This document shows, piece after piece, positions 20,672-28,588 of a stretch of DNA of 28,588 nucleotides. The notes beneath the pieces were generated by a model, which saw only the letters and a list, made by a program, of their open reading frames with translations, was not told the DNA's origin and made no database searches. The stretch is taken from IMG/VR virus record IMGVR_UViG_3300020121_000321, positions 1 to 28,588 of that record; one strand, 5' to 3'. This DNA is from a virus. Made by a program: the position numbers and the translations under genes. How positions within the stretch are numbered: position 1 is the first letter of the stretch; every line of letters begins with the position of its first letter.

Positions 20672-21844
20672 CTACCTGCCGTTGAACTGTTGCTCAAGGA
20701 GGGCGCGAACCGAATTGTCGTCGGACGCGGCCTGCGGTGCAACCCCGGAGCTTCGGAGCGTGGCTCCAGCGGCCACCCGAGCCCGGCCCACGGCGGCCGG
20801 AGAGGTGCGTGACACCTGTTCCCGCTGTCGCATGACGCCCTGCACTTCAGGACTCATGTTGCAGGCCAGCTGGTAGACCTCGTCCAGGGTGTACTTCTCC
20901 TTCCGGGCGTGCTTCAGGTCGACGATGTCGGCCATGAGGTGCCGGACGTCGTTGAAGAACTCCTTGCCCTGGCTGAACTCCGCCACCTCGCCCTGCGCGG
21001 CCTGGTGCTCCTGCACCACCGCCTGCTGGTGTTGCTGCTGGAGCGTGCGGAAGAGGTCGTCCACCCGTGGGTCCCGGAACTGCTGGGGCGGGGCGTTGCT
21101 GACGGTGGTGTTACCGGGTCCCCAGCCCTGCACGCCCGGCAGCGGCTTGCCGCCCCGGCGCGCGTCGATGGCAGCGGCCAGCAGCTGCTCGGGGATGCCG
21201 AAGCCGTCGAGCCACTCGGCGATCATCGAGGCCTTCACCGGCATCGGCGTCGAGGGGCTCTCCAAGGTGTTGCTGATGGAGGCCAGCCGGCCCAGCGTGG
21301 CGAAGACGTCGCGCCCGTTGAAGGCGTGGGGGTTGCCCTGCGCGATGCTCACCACGTTCTGCAGCGGCTCGGCGGCCTGCTTGCGGACGTTCTCCGCGTA
21401 GCTCAGCGCCTTCCGGGCGTTGATGAACTGGTTGTAGGCCTCCTCGCGCGCCTCGGGCGGCACCTTGCTCCAGGCCTCCCGGCCCTTCGGTCCCCAGTCT
21501 GGCGGGGCCTTGTCGAAGCGCCCAGGCGCCCCCTGCGGCGTCGTGGAGGTGGGGAGCTGGGTCTGGCCGATGGCGCCGTTCTTCGGCTGCCCTTGGGCCT
21601 CCTGGGCGGTCTCAGCGGCAGTCTTGGGGGCGAACCGTCCCTTCTCGTCGCGGACCGGGACGCCGACCTGCTCCGGGTCTGGGACAGACGTTTCCGTTTG
21701 TACCGGAGCAGCGGAAGTTTCCTTGTGATCGCTGGAATCCGGCGCCTCGGCGGCCTCGAAAGCCCCCTCCAGCGTGCTGCGCAGGCTGGTCTGCCCGGCG
21801 CTGTCGTTCGTCTCCTCGACTGCAGTCACCACTTCATCCGCCAT
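20672..21844 (-). CDS. Scaffolding protein, 390 aa
   Basis: This is a low-complexity, highly charged protein upstream of the capsid gene. The N-terminus is acidic and disordered-looking (residues 1-110, Glu/Ala/Thr/Pro-rich). A conserved APPDWGPKGREAWSKVPPEAR segment (about 112-135), common to podovirus scaffold-type proteins, is followed by helical parts and a C-terminal basic helix (about 340-390) ending QQFNGR, expected to bind capsid subunits. Scaffold proteins guide procapsid assembly and are then lost. ATG follows AGGAGG by four bases and overlaps the end of the 825-residue gene by 11 bases. Synteny (before capsid) supports the call. Confidence 0.75.
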   Translation of the reverse strand: MADEVVTAVEETNDSAGQTSLRSTLEGAFEAAEAPDSSDHKETSAAPVQTETSVPDPEQVGVPVRDEKGRFAPKTAAETAQEAQGQPKNGAIGQTQLPTSTTPQGAPGRFDKAPPDWGPKGREAWSKVPPEAREEAYNQFINARKALSYAENVRKQAAEPLQNVVSIAQGNPHAFNGRDVFATLGRLASISNTLESPSTPMPVKASMIAEWLDGFGIPEQLLAAAIDARRGGKPLPGVQGWGPGNTTVSNAPPQQFRDPRVDDLFRTLQQQHQQAVVQEHQAAQGEVAEFSQGKEFFNDVRHLMADIVDLKHARKEKYTLDEVYQLACNMSPEVQGVMRQREQVSRTSPAAVGRARVAAGATLRSSGVAPQAASDDNSVRALLEQQFNGR

Positions 21845-24311
21845 CGTTCCTCCTCGCCTGGTCGGCGAACACCATGCCGGCGACGACGGGTAGGCCCGAC
21901 TTCACCCAGTCCGCCTTCTTCCAGCCCTTGGTCATCTCCACGAGGCCCTTCGGCCCCTTCTCCATCAGCACGTCGCGCAGCTTCCGGACGTCGGCCCGGG
22001 GCGCGCCCGAGACTCCGCGCTCCATCGCGGCGTCCTCGGCGATGTTCAGTCCTCGCAGCCGGGTCGCCTCGATGTTCGAGTGGTTCTGCAGCCGCTCCGT
22101 CACCTGCGGCTCGGCGCGGAGCGCGTCCACCAGGCGCTGGGTGACGTTCCCCTGCCCCTGCGGCGAGGCCCACTCCTTCTCCAGGTCGATGTAGTTGCCC
22201 CGGTAGTTGCCCGGCTTCGTCTCCAGCTCCAGCCCGGGGACGTTGAGGTCCACGCCGGACATCCGCTGCTTGAAGTCCCGGGCCTTGCTGCCGCCGTACT
22301 CCGGCCCGGCGATGGTGAAGGTGCCGTCCCCGGTGTCGAGGAGGTTCAGTCCCTTCGCCTTGAGCGCGTCGCGGATGGCGATGGTGCGCACGTTGCCGAT
22401 TCCCATCGTGTCCGGAGCCATCGGGTGGCTGCCCGGATCGAGGTAGCGGACGCTCATCGCGTTCTGCTTGCCCTCGGGCACGCCTCGGGTCTTCACCATG
22501 TGGTACGGCACGCCCGCCTGGACGTCCGTCGCCCCGTGGTAGGTGGCGAGCGTGTCGAGGATGCGCCCTGCGGCGTCCTCCACGCCCGGCCCGCCGCCCT
22601 TCTCGAACGAGGCGAGCATCCGGCTGGTGAGATTCGGGTTGTACTCCGTCTCCCCGAGCGCGTTCTGAAACTCGCCGAGCCCGCGCCCCGTCGGCAGGTT
22701 CAGCGTCCCCGTCGCGTGCATGGGGATGTCCCGATGGAAGGGCTCCGCCTGCCGGGTGAACATCATCTTCTCGGAGAACGGCGCGTCCACCAGCCCGCTC
22801 ATGTGGCCCGAGACGCGCGCCGGAATCACCTCGCGGGTCATCTTCGCGGTGAGCTGCGGTACCTCGGTGTCGTAGCCGGTCGAGCTGTTCCGCAACGCCC
22901 GGGTCTGCGCCTCGGGGGACAGCTCGTCGAAGGGCTTGCTGCCGTACTCCTTGCCCTCCAGCTCGGTGCCGAGGCGTCCGCCGGTCCACAGCGCGGCCTG
23001 GCCCTGGCGCGGCTCGGTGAAGTCCTGCCCGAGCGGCCCCTTCACCCCCTCGTCTCGCAGCTCCTTGGTGAGCAGCTGCGTCTCGCCGCTGGCGTACCCG
23101 TGCTCGTGGGGCGCGAGCCCACGGGTCTCCTTGTCGCCGTACTGGCTCAGCCCGCGCCCGGTCCAGAGGTCGTTCGTCGGGTGGGCGCCTGGCCCCTTCT
23201 GCAGGTCGTTGACGAAGGCGCCGACCTTGATGCCGCCGGGAATCTGCTCCGAGCCCGCGCCGTGGCCCACGGTGTCGAGGAAGGTCTGCGCCTGCTGGCG
23301 CGTCTTCGGCGCGCCCTCCAGCGTCAGCGTCTTGGCCTCGGGGTCGACGAGCAGCTTGTTCCAGTTCGCCGCCGTCCAGCTCAGGTTCGTCCCTGGGTCG
23401 GCCTGGGGCGAGTAGGTGGCGATGCCCTTGGCGAGCGCGTCCTCGCGCCCCGGCGCCAGCTCATGGAGCATCTCCGACTGGCGGTCGTACCAGTCCATCC
23501 CGTGCGCGCCCTCGGTGGAGCGCTGCAGAGCGTGCTCGCGCGCGGCGTCCACCTCGTCGAGCGTGGTGACGCCCGGCGGCCCGCCGATGACCTCGCCCGT
23601 CGTGGGGTCGAGCTTCAGGTGCCTGCCTTCCAGCGCCGCCGCCTCGGCCTCTGGGGCAGTCATCTCCTTCCACGGCACCGATGCCACCTCGGCCCGTGCC
23701 GCCGCCCGCGCCTTGTTCATCGAGCCGCCGCCCTCGACGGTCTTGCGCAGCTCGGCGGCTAGCTTCGCCCCCACCGCCTCGCGGCGGATCGCCTTCAGCG
23801 CCTCCGGCCCCTCGACGTCGGCCAGCGTCTCCAGTCCGAGGAGGAGGCTGGGCGGCACGCCCATCGCGTAGGCCTTGTCCCCGAGCCGGTGCGGCAGCTC
23901 GGCAACCTGCCCGATGGCGTCCAGGTTGTTCTGCCCCTGCTCGGTCTGCGGATGGTAGGTGAGGTTCTCCTGCACCGCGTTCTGCCAGCGCTGCGCACGC
24001 GGGTAGGTGTCGTCGCCGTGGACGGCATCGACGAGCGCCCCGCCGAGTCCGGCCAGCCCGGCGACGGGCATGGAGAGCGCGCCGGTGTCGAGCGCCAGGC
24101 CCGTCTCGCCCGCGCCCACGACGTCACCCGCGAGGTCCGCGCCGCTGTAGCCGCGCAGCGCCCGGCCGAGCTTCGACTCCTTCGCCCTGTCCCAGAGCGT
24201 CTGCAGCGCCTCTACCGGCACCTCGGTCTCGTTCGCCACCGGCACGTCGTAGGGCGAGCGGACGAAGTTGCCGTTCGCCAGGTTGCGCAGCTGCTCGTCC
24301 TCGTCGCTCAT
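21834..24311 (-). CDS. Large protein of unknown function between fibre and scaffold, 825 aa
   Basis: The start is ATG at an ATGA overlap (MSDEDEQLRN). The longer open frame upstream overlaps two other genes and is a shadow. Residues about 60-100 are Gly/Ala/Val-rich with low charge, perhaps membrane-interacting. Residues about 290-395 (ATYSPQADPGTNL, then KTRQQAQTFLDTVG, GGIKVGAFVNDL and NDLWTGRG) loosely resemble the DUF7178-type region of other phages, which carries a conserved GpK-x2-F and a D-x-H/W block. No catalytic residues can be fixed. Its position between portal and scaffold is not usual for T7-like phages. An ejected virion protein or polyvalent protein is possible. Confidence 0.6.
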   Translation of the reverse strand: MSDEDEQLRNLANGNFVRSPYDVPVANETEVPVEALQTLWDRAKESKLGRALRGYSGADLAGDVVGAGETGLALDTGALSMPVAGLAGLGGALVDAVHGDDTYPRAQRWQNAVQENLTYHPQTEQGQNNLDAIGQVAELPHRLGDKAYAMGVPPSLLLGLETLADVEGPEALKAIRREAVGAKLAAELRKTVEGGGSMNKARAAARAEVASVPWKEMTAPEAEAAALEGRHLKLDPTTGEVIGGPPGVTTLDEVDAAREHALQRSTEGAHGMDWYDRQSEMLHELAPGREDALAKGIATYSPQADPGTNLSWTAANWNKLLVDPEAKTLTLEGAPKTRQQAQTFLDTVGHGAGSEQIPGGIKVGAFVNDLQKGPGAHPTNDLWTGRGLSQYGDKETRGLAPHEHGYASGETQLLTKELRDEGVKGPLGQDFTEPRQGQAALWTGGRLGTELEGKEYGSKPFDELSPEAQTRALRNSSTGYDTEVPQLTAKMTREVIPARVSGHMSGLVDAPFSEKMMFTRQAEPFHRDIPMHATGTLNLPTGRGLGEFQNALGETEYNPNLTSRMLASFEKGGGPGVEDAAGRILDTLATYHGATDVQAGVPYHMVKTRGVPEGKQNAMSVRYLDPGSHPMAPDTMGIGNVRTIAIRDALKAKGLNLLDTGDGTFTIAGPEYGGSKARDFKQRMSGVDLNVPGLELETKPGNYRGNYIDLEKEWASPQGQGNVTQRLVDALRAEPQVTERLQNHSNIEATRLRGLNIAEDAAMERGVSGAPRADVRKLRDVLMEKGPKGLVEMTKGWKKADWVKSGLPVVAGMVFADQARRNDGG

Positions 24312-24499
24312 CGCATCCTCATCCGTTCGAGCTTCGCCTGGGCCTGCCGAGCCTCCTCGGCCTCCTGCTGGAAGCGGAGCACCTCGACGTGCATCCGCAC
24401 CTGCACCGTGGCCGGCGGCTTCCGGAACCAGCGCCACACGCGCGTCCAGAAGCCGAGCTTCGCCGTGCCGCCGCCGTTGGTGCCGAGGAGGTAGCGCAT
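24308..24499 (-). CDS. Small basic coiled-coil protein, 63 aa
   Basis: ATG shares a base with the fibre-like gene's stop (TGATG), and the TGA overlaps the next ATG. The first 30 residues contain a Trp/Arg/Phe-rich cluster (FWTRVWRWFRKPP). Residues about 36-63 form one charged helix with Glu/Gln/Arg and heptad-like Leu positions. No hydrophobic segment long enough to cross a membrane is present, but the Trp cluster could sit on one. Family not recognised. Overlaps on both sides and expected length support a real gene. Confidence 0.65.
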   Translation of the reverse strand: MRYLLGTNGGGTAKLGFWTRVWRWFRKPPATVQVRMHVEVLRFQQEAEEARQAQAKLERMRMR

Positions 24500-25905
24500 C
24501 AGTTCCCGGCTCCCTGCAGAGCGAAGGAGATTTTGTCGCTCGCGTTCTGCGCGGTGGTGACGGTGATGACGAAGCTGCCGGCGCCCGGCGCCACCTTGTA
24601 GGTGCTCGCCGTGTTCTCAAACACGACCGTGATGATGCTGGTCGCGGTGCAGACGGTGTTGGTGACGGTGATGGTGGCAGCCGCGAGGAGCCCCGAGGCG
24701 CCGCAGGTCAGCCGCCCGAAGACGTTGCTGACGGTGGCGGTGGCCGCGCTGGTGGTGCCGGCGAGCGTCGCGGTGCCGACGGTGCCGCCGTAGAGCCCGG
24801 CCTGGCTGACGAAGGCCTTCTCGGTGGTGCTGTTCTGGAACGAGATGATCTTCGAGCCAGCCGTCGAGTACGCGACTCCCGTCCGGATGGTGACACCAAT
24901 GGCCGAGGCGCCGTTCGCCTGGTCGCCGGCGACGATGGTCGGGTTGCTGGCCGCGAGGCTGACGCGGGTGTTCGTGTTGCCCGTCCCCATCACCTGGGGC
25001 GTGTGGACGATGCCGGTGGAGTCGACCCAGGCCTTCTCCGTCCCGGCGTTCTGGAAGCTGACGATGCGCGCGGTGGAGGTGGCGAGCGAGGTCGCCGCGT
25101 TGATGATGACCGAGATGGCTGCCGCGCCGTCGGCGGTCCAGCCCTGCAGCGTCGGGCTGCTCGCCGAGACCGGCAGCGCCAGGTACGTGTGAGAGCTGTC
25201 GAGCGTGGCGTTGATGCTCGTGACGTTGGCGGTGTCGAACCAGCCGGCCAGCCAGCGGTTGCTGGAGCCACCGAGGGAGGCGCTGGCCGAGGTCGTCGGC
25301 TTCACGTCGCCGGTGGTGTTGACCGAGAGCTGCTCCGTGCCGCCCGTGCGGATGCTGAGCAGCTTCGCCCCGGCGTTGCTCCAGGCGGTCGAGGTGTCGA
25401 AGGCGTAGGCCACCGAGGTGGCGACGTCGGCCAGCGTCTGGCGGAAGCGCACCGGCAGCGGCGTCGGGCCACCGGAGTTGAAGTCGAAGATGCCGCTCGT
25501 GATGACGTCCGAGCCGATGGTGAGCAGCTGCCCGTTGGTCGAGGTGTTGTCGCCCCGGACGATGAGGCTGTCGAAGCTCCCCGAGGCGGTGGCCGACACC
25601 GAGAGCGCCACGAGACTGCCGGACCGGTCGACGTAGGCCTTCTCGGAGCCCGCCACCCGGAGGCTGAGCAGCTTGTCTCCCGAGGTGCTGAGCGCGTTGG
25701 TGTTGTCGATGATGACGGCGACGGCGGTGCCGCTCGTCACCACGCTGCCGGACAGGGTGAGGCTCGACGGCGGCGGCGCGGCGGTGATGTTGTTCGTCGA
25801 CAGCGAGATGGTGGTCCACGACGGGGTCGTCCCGTCCGTGGAGAGGTACTTGCCCGAGTTGCCGGTCTGGTCCGGCAGTGGCGTGGGGTACTGGGAGTAG
25901 CTCAC
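24499..25905 (-). CDS. Fibre- or spike-like protein with four 36-residue repeats, 468 aa
   Basis: GTG overlaps the previous stop (GTGA) and gives a 468-residue product. The region from residue 11 (PDQTGNSGKYLSTDGTTPSW) matches the linker of the fibre at 8766-9692. Four repeats of 36 residues occupy 61-96, 164-199, 263-298 and 335-370. Each ends in a pattern like GTEKAxVxxxG after a K-[LI]-[LI]-S strand, a motif known in phage fibre or appendage proteins. Residues about 394-468 form a beta C-terminal domain shared with the other fibre. The expected role is host contact or tail decoration. Confidence 0.75.
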   Translation of the reverse strand: MSYSQYPTPLPDQTGNSGKYLSTDGTTPSWTTISLSTNNITAAPPPSSLTLSGSVVTSGTAVAVIIDNTNALSTSGDKLLSLRVAGSEKAYVDRSGSLVALSVSATASGSFDSLIVRGDNTSTNGQLLTIGSDVITSGIFDFNSGGPTPLPVRFRQTLADVATSVAYAFDTSTAWSNAGAKLLSIRTGGTEQLSVNTTGDVKPTTSASASLGGSSNRWLAGWFDTANVTSINATLDSSHTYLALPVSASSPTLQGWTADGAAAISVIINAATSLATSTARIVSFQNAGTEKAWVDSTGIVHTPQVMGTGNTNTRVSLAASNPTIVAGDQANGASAIGVTIRTGVAYSTAGSKIISFQNSTTEKAFVSQAGLYGGTVGTATLAGTTSAATATVSNVFGRLTCGASGLLAAATITVTNTVCTATSIITVVFENTASTYKVAPGAGSFVITVTTAQNASDKISFALQGAGN

Positions 25906-26237
25906 TGCCCGAGGCTCTTGAAGTTGATCCAGGCGTCGAGCGAGCCCGTCCCGCCCGATGCGACATACCGGCAACGGATGTACGGGAAGCCCAGCTCAGC
26001 CAGGTTGATGAGGATGCTGCCCGCCGAGCCGCTCGCCACGGGGACGGGCGTCAGCACGAGGGCGTTCCAGTTGCTGTTGTCGATGGTGCCGTCGATGAAG
26101 AAGGTGCCCGTCGGCGTGCCGGTGAAGTTGAACTGGAAGGCGACGTTGTCGACCCAGCGGATGTCGATGGACGCAGACGTGACGGTGCCGGTCATCGTCG
26201 AAGCGGTGAGCAGCTGCGCTGCGCCCTGCGGTTTCAT
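25902..26237 (-). CDS. Small beta-sandwich virion protein, 111 aa
   Basis: This is a beta-rich protein with IRWVDNVAFQFNFTGTPTGTF, then WNALVLTP, then GFPYIRCRYVASGGTGSLDAWINFKSLGQ. The GTPxGTFxIDGT pattern and the final YIRxRYxxxxGxGxLxAxI strand recur in small phage proteins that bear a jelly-roll-like fold and lie beside fibre genes. The start is ATG at an ATGA overlap. Its place directly before the repeat-rich fibre-like gene suggests a head or tail attachment partner. Exact function is unknown. Confidence 0.65.
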   Translation of the reverse strand: MKPQGAAQLLTASTMTGTVTSASIDIRWVDNVAFQFNFTGTPTGTFFIDGTIDNSNWNALVLTPVPVASGSAGSILINLAELGFPYIRCRYVASGGTGSLDAWINFKSLGQ

Positions 26238-26575
26238 CCACGCCTCTTGAACGGAGCGTCGCGGTACTGCTCGGGCCGGTACGTGGTGAGCCGGTGGTAC
26301 AGCTCGCGCTTGCGCGCCACCGCCGCCGCGTCGTTCTTCACCTGCGAGACGTCACCGGCGGCGAGCCGGGCGATGCGCTCCTTCTCGGCGCCCTTCGCCC
26401 TCCACTTCTCGGCAAAGGTCTCCGGCGGGACGAGTCCCTCCTTGCGCATCTTCTCCAGCGTCTCGGTGCCGTAGCGGACGCCGCCGTTGATCCACTCGAT
26501 GGGCTCGGCCGTAATCTCCTCCGCCACCACCTCGCCCGTCTGCTCGTTCTTCCGGTACACCCAGGTCCGTCTCAC
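26234..26575 (-). CDS. Basic helical protein, 113 aa
   Basis: The start is taken as GTG at 26575, overlapping the miniprotein stop (GTGA) and lying five bases after GGAGG. The longer frame to 26626 overlaps the miniprotein. The N-terminus has strands (RTWVYRKNEQTGEVVAEEI), then a short conserved-looking part (PIEWINGGVRYGTETL) and a long basic helix (EKMRKEGLVPPETFAEKWRA and onward) ending basic. It directly follows the portal gene in transcription order, where other phages have small connector-type or putative tail proteins. I do not recognise a family. Confidence 0.65.
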   Translation of the reverse strand: MRRTWVYRKNEQTGEVVAEEITAEPIEWINGGVRYGTETLEKMRKEGLVPPETFAEKWRAKGAEKERIARLAAGDVSQVKNDAAAVARKRELYHRLTTYRPEQYRDAPFKRRG

Positions 26576-26655
26576 TTTGGCCTCCAGAACCAGCCCACCC
26601 AAAAGATGAGCGTGATGCCCACGCACATGACGAGCACCGCGAGGTCGTGGCTCAC
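26572..26655 (-). CDS. 27-aa single-span membrane miniprotein
   Basis: GTG overlaps the portal stop as GTGA, and the TGA overlaps the next gene's GTG, so this short frame is coupled on both sides. The product is MSHDLAVLVMCVGITLIFWV followed by GWFWRPK: one hydrophobic segment of about 20 residues with a His/Asp N-terminal cap and a Trp/Arg/Lys end, the pattern of a real membrane span. The next gene's GGAGG sits inside its last codons. A membrane function, such as holin-like or host-envelope-directed, is inferred from composition only. Confidence 0.6.
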   Translation of the reverse strand: MSHDLAVLVMCVGITLIFWVGWFWRPK

Positions 26656-28588
26656 TTCTTCCCGTTCCCCTTCGGCGGGCGCTGCAGCGGCGCGGACTGC
26701 TTCAGCCCGGCGAGGTGGAGCTGGTTCTGGTGGTCGGCGTCGCGCGCCACCGCGTTGGCGTGCGCCTCCATCGAGCCCTTGGCGATTTCCTCCTGGATGT
26801 TCCAGTGCGCCTGGGCTTCCTGCCGGGTGATGTCCGCCTGCAGCTCTGCCTGAATCTCCTGCAGCCGCTGGCTGTGGTCCTGCGCGGCCTGCTGCTGGTC
26901 GAGCTGGCTCTTCACCTGCTCCTTCTGCATGTCCGCCTGGGCCTTCATCTGCGTCGCGATGAGCTTCGGGTCCGGCGGCGGTCCCTGCTGGGCCTGCTGC
27001 TGCTGCGCCTGCGTCCAGGCCTGGATGCCGCCCTCGATGATGCCCTCCAGCTCCTTGCTCGCCTCGAATCCGGCCAGCGTCGCCTTCAGCAGCTGCATGC
27101 ACATGGGCGCGAGCGGCGGCGCCTGCTGCATCACCGGGCCGAAGCCGGTGAGGAACTGGCTGAGCGCCTCCAACAGCTGCACTCGCTCGGTCTTCACCGC
27201 GTCCATGTCGCGCAGCGAGACAGAGTTGGGCTTCACCGCGATTCGGTAGAACCAGAACTTGTCCTTCAGCAGCTGCAGCGCCTGGGGCACCTGCTGCGCG
27301 TCGGGCGTGTTCTGGATGTTGCTGCACTCGACGATGGTCTCCGGCGAGTAGTGCTTGACGATGATTTCCGCCTTCACCGCCAGCGCCTCGGAGGCGAAGC
27401 GCTCGAAACGCTTCTGCTTCGCCTTCAGCCGCACCGAGCCGAAGCGGACCTGGCTCCGAGTCTCGGTGGCGGTCTGCTCCTCGCCGACGGAGGCAGCAGC
27501 ACCGCGCATCACGTCGCCGTTGCCCGTCACCTCGTCGAGCAGCTGCTTCAGCTGCATCCGGTAGGCGAGCAGCTGCTCCAGCACCGTGGCGAGCATGTCG
27601 ATGGGGAGGAACTGGATGGCCCCGTCGATGCCGCCGTCCTTGGAGAACTGTCCCCAGTTCTCGTGGGGAATCATGTCCTGGTCGAAGGCCTCCTCCAGGA
27701 TGCGCCCGAGTACTTTGTTCTTTGCATCGAAGACGCCGCGAACCTTGATGGCTTCGGCGATGCGCCGCGCGCGGTACGAGACCTCGTCAAACTCCTGGTA
27801 CAGGTCCTGCGCGAGCGCGTAGTCGGGGCGAGGGAGGAAGCCCGACGTGGTGAGGTTCGCCATCAGCGGCTCGGGCATCGGGAAGAAGCCGTCGAGCTGG
27901 TACGGATCGTCGATGACCTTCAGCACCTCGGGATAGGTGTCCACCCACCAGAAGACGCGGCGGTGCTCCCGGGACCAAATCTCCCAGACCTCGACCCGCT
28001 TCCACGGGTCTTCCTTGAGCATGTCCTCCTGGCGCGCCTTGCCGTCTGCCTTGCTGGCGCCCTTGCTGAACGGCAGCTTCTTCGCCACGTCCTCGCCAAA
28101 GTTCTTCTTGGCGTCGTCCATGGTGAGGTAGGCCCGGAACGCGACCCAGCGGCAGTCGAGCCAGGTGCGCGACGGAGCCCAGAGGAAGTCGCGCCAGTGG
28201 ACGTAGTCGGCGGTGACGTGCTCGTTCTCCTTCACCTGCGCCGGCTCGCCCGCGTCGCCCTCGTCGGGCTCTCCGCCGGCCTCGTCGCTCTCCTGCTGCT
28301 GCGTCTCCACCTCCGCCTCGGCCTCGTCGCCGGACGCGCCGAAGGTGGCCTCGTAGCGCCAGCGCATCACGCCCGCGCCAGGCAGCTGGAAGTCGTCGAG
28401 CGCGTAGCCCAGGACGGGCTGGAAGGTGTCCTTGGGGTGCGTCAGGTCGTCGTTGAGCAGCCGCTCCAGCATTTCCCCGGCCACGCGCGCCTGCTCGTCG
28501 TTGGCGTCGTGGAAGCGGTTATCGACGGCGGCCTGCGGCTCCTCGCCGTAGAGCATCGCCCGCTGCGTCTGGACGTTGCCGGTGTAGA
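26652..28588 (-). CDS. Portal protein, C-terminal 644 aa (gene continues off the right edge)
   Basis: The frame is open to the window end, so the N-terminus is missing. The segment before the first visible ATG (YTGNVQTQRAMLYGEEPQ) is typical of podovirus portals. Further on it has DFLWAPSRTW, VAFRAYLTMDD, VWEIWSREHRRVFWWV and a QFDQDMIPHEN-like part, in the order known for this portal group. The C-terminal 150 residues are a long Gln/Glu-rich coiled coil, ending PPKGNGKK. Portals form the 12-subunit DNA gate at one capsid vertex. Coupling to the miniprotein is by GTGA. Confidence 0.85.
   Translation of the reverse strand, partial: YTGNVQTQRAMLYGEEPQAAVDNRFHDANDEQARVAGEMLERLLNDDLTHPKDTFQPVLGYALDDFQLPGAGVMRWRYEATFGASGDEAEAEVETQQQESDEAGGEPDEGDAGEPAQVKENEHVTADYVHWRDFLWAPSRTWLDCRWVAFRAYLTMDDAKKNFGEDVAKKLPFSKGASKADGKARQEDMLKEDPWKRVEVWEIWSREHRRVFWWVDTYPEVLKVIDDPYQLDGFFPMPEPLMANLTTSGFLPRPDYALAQDLYQEFDEVSYRARRIAEAIKVRGVFDAKNKVLGRILEEAFDQDMIPHENWGQFSKDGGIDGAIQFLPIDMLATVLEQLLAYRMQLKQLLDEVTGNGDVMRGAAASVGEEQTATETRSQVRFGSVRLKAKQKRFERFASEALAVKAEIIVKHYSPETIVECSNIQNTPDAQQVPQALQLLKDKFWFYRIAVKPNSVSLRDMDAVKTERVQLLEALSQFLTGFGPVMQQAPPLAPMCMQLLKATLAGFEASKELEGIIEGGIQAWTQAQQQQAQQGPPPDPKLIATQMKAQADMQKEQVKSQLDQQQAAQDHSQRLQEIQAELQADITRQEAQAHWNIQEEIAKGSMEAHANAVARDADHQNQLHLAGLKQSAPLQRPPKGNGKK

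Noticed and set aside
26576-26626. Longer start for the 113-residue gene at 26626
   Set aside because: The extra 17 codons lie in the miniprotein gene in another frame. GTG at 26575 has a better ribosome site and a GTGA overlap.
1-28588. CRISPR array, insertion sequence or integrase
   Set aside because: No spaced direct repeats, transposase motif or tyrosine/serine recombinase motif was seen.

Overview
This window looks like part of the genome of a GC-rich, tailed double-stranded DNA phage with podovirus (short-tail) organisation. The evidence is the late-gene order: portal, scaffold, major capsid, adaptor, nozzle, a gp13-like acetyltransferase-fold protein, internal virion proteins, tail fibre, lysis genes. 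This order matches the T7 group closely, although no T7-type RNA polymerase is visible here. The host cannot be named from the sequence. GC content is high on both strands, Shine-Dalgarno signals are strong (GGAGG), and GTG and TTG starts are common. All family names below come from motif reading only, with no database search.

Left arm, bases 1-6925, + strand. This is a tightly packed early or accessory operon. Most junctions are 4-base ATGA or GTGA overlaps. It holds a partial HExxH protein, several very small proteins with paired Cys/His residues, a DUF932 protein, a protein with a MAQTRA motif found in phage DNA-metabolism regions, an excisionase-type helix-turn-helix protein, a strong intrinsic terminator (6015-6049), an endonuclease VII-like nuclease and a small helical protein. 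A two-gene cassette (2616-3373) is bracketed by two matching inverted repeats.

Convergent junction, about 6926-7012. No gene and no clear terminator.

Right arm, 7013-28588, - strand, read from right to left. The partial portal (running off the right edge) is followed by a 27-residue membrane miniprotein, two small proteins, a repeat-rich fibre-like protein, a 63-residue protein and an 825-residue protein. Scaffold, capsid, probable decoration proteins, adaptor, nozzle, internal virion proteins, a second fibre and the lysis cassette come next. The last gene is DUF6527-like. A terminator (18901-18937) lies after the capsid/decoration pair.

How it works together. The right arm would build the procapsid (portal, scaffold, capsid), close the tail (adaptor, nozzle), load ejection proteins and fibres, then lyse the cell (transglycosylase plus membrane proteins). 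The left arm supplies small regulators and DNA-handling proteins. Terminase and the replication core are not in the window. The most notable oddities are a conserved virion protein split by an in-frame TAA, the paired dyads around a two-gene cassette, two fibres sharing a C-terminal domain, an S74-type self-cleaving chaperone domain on an internal virion protein, and two tiny coupled ORFs.
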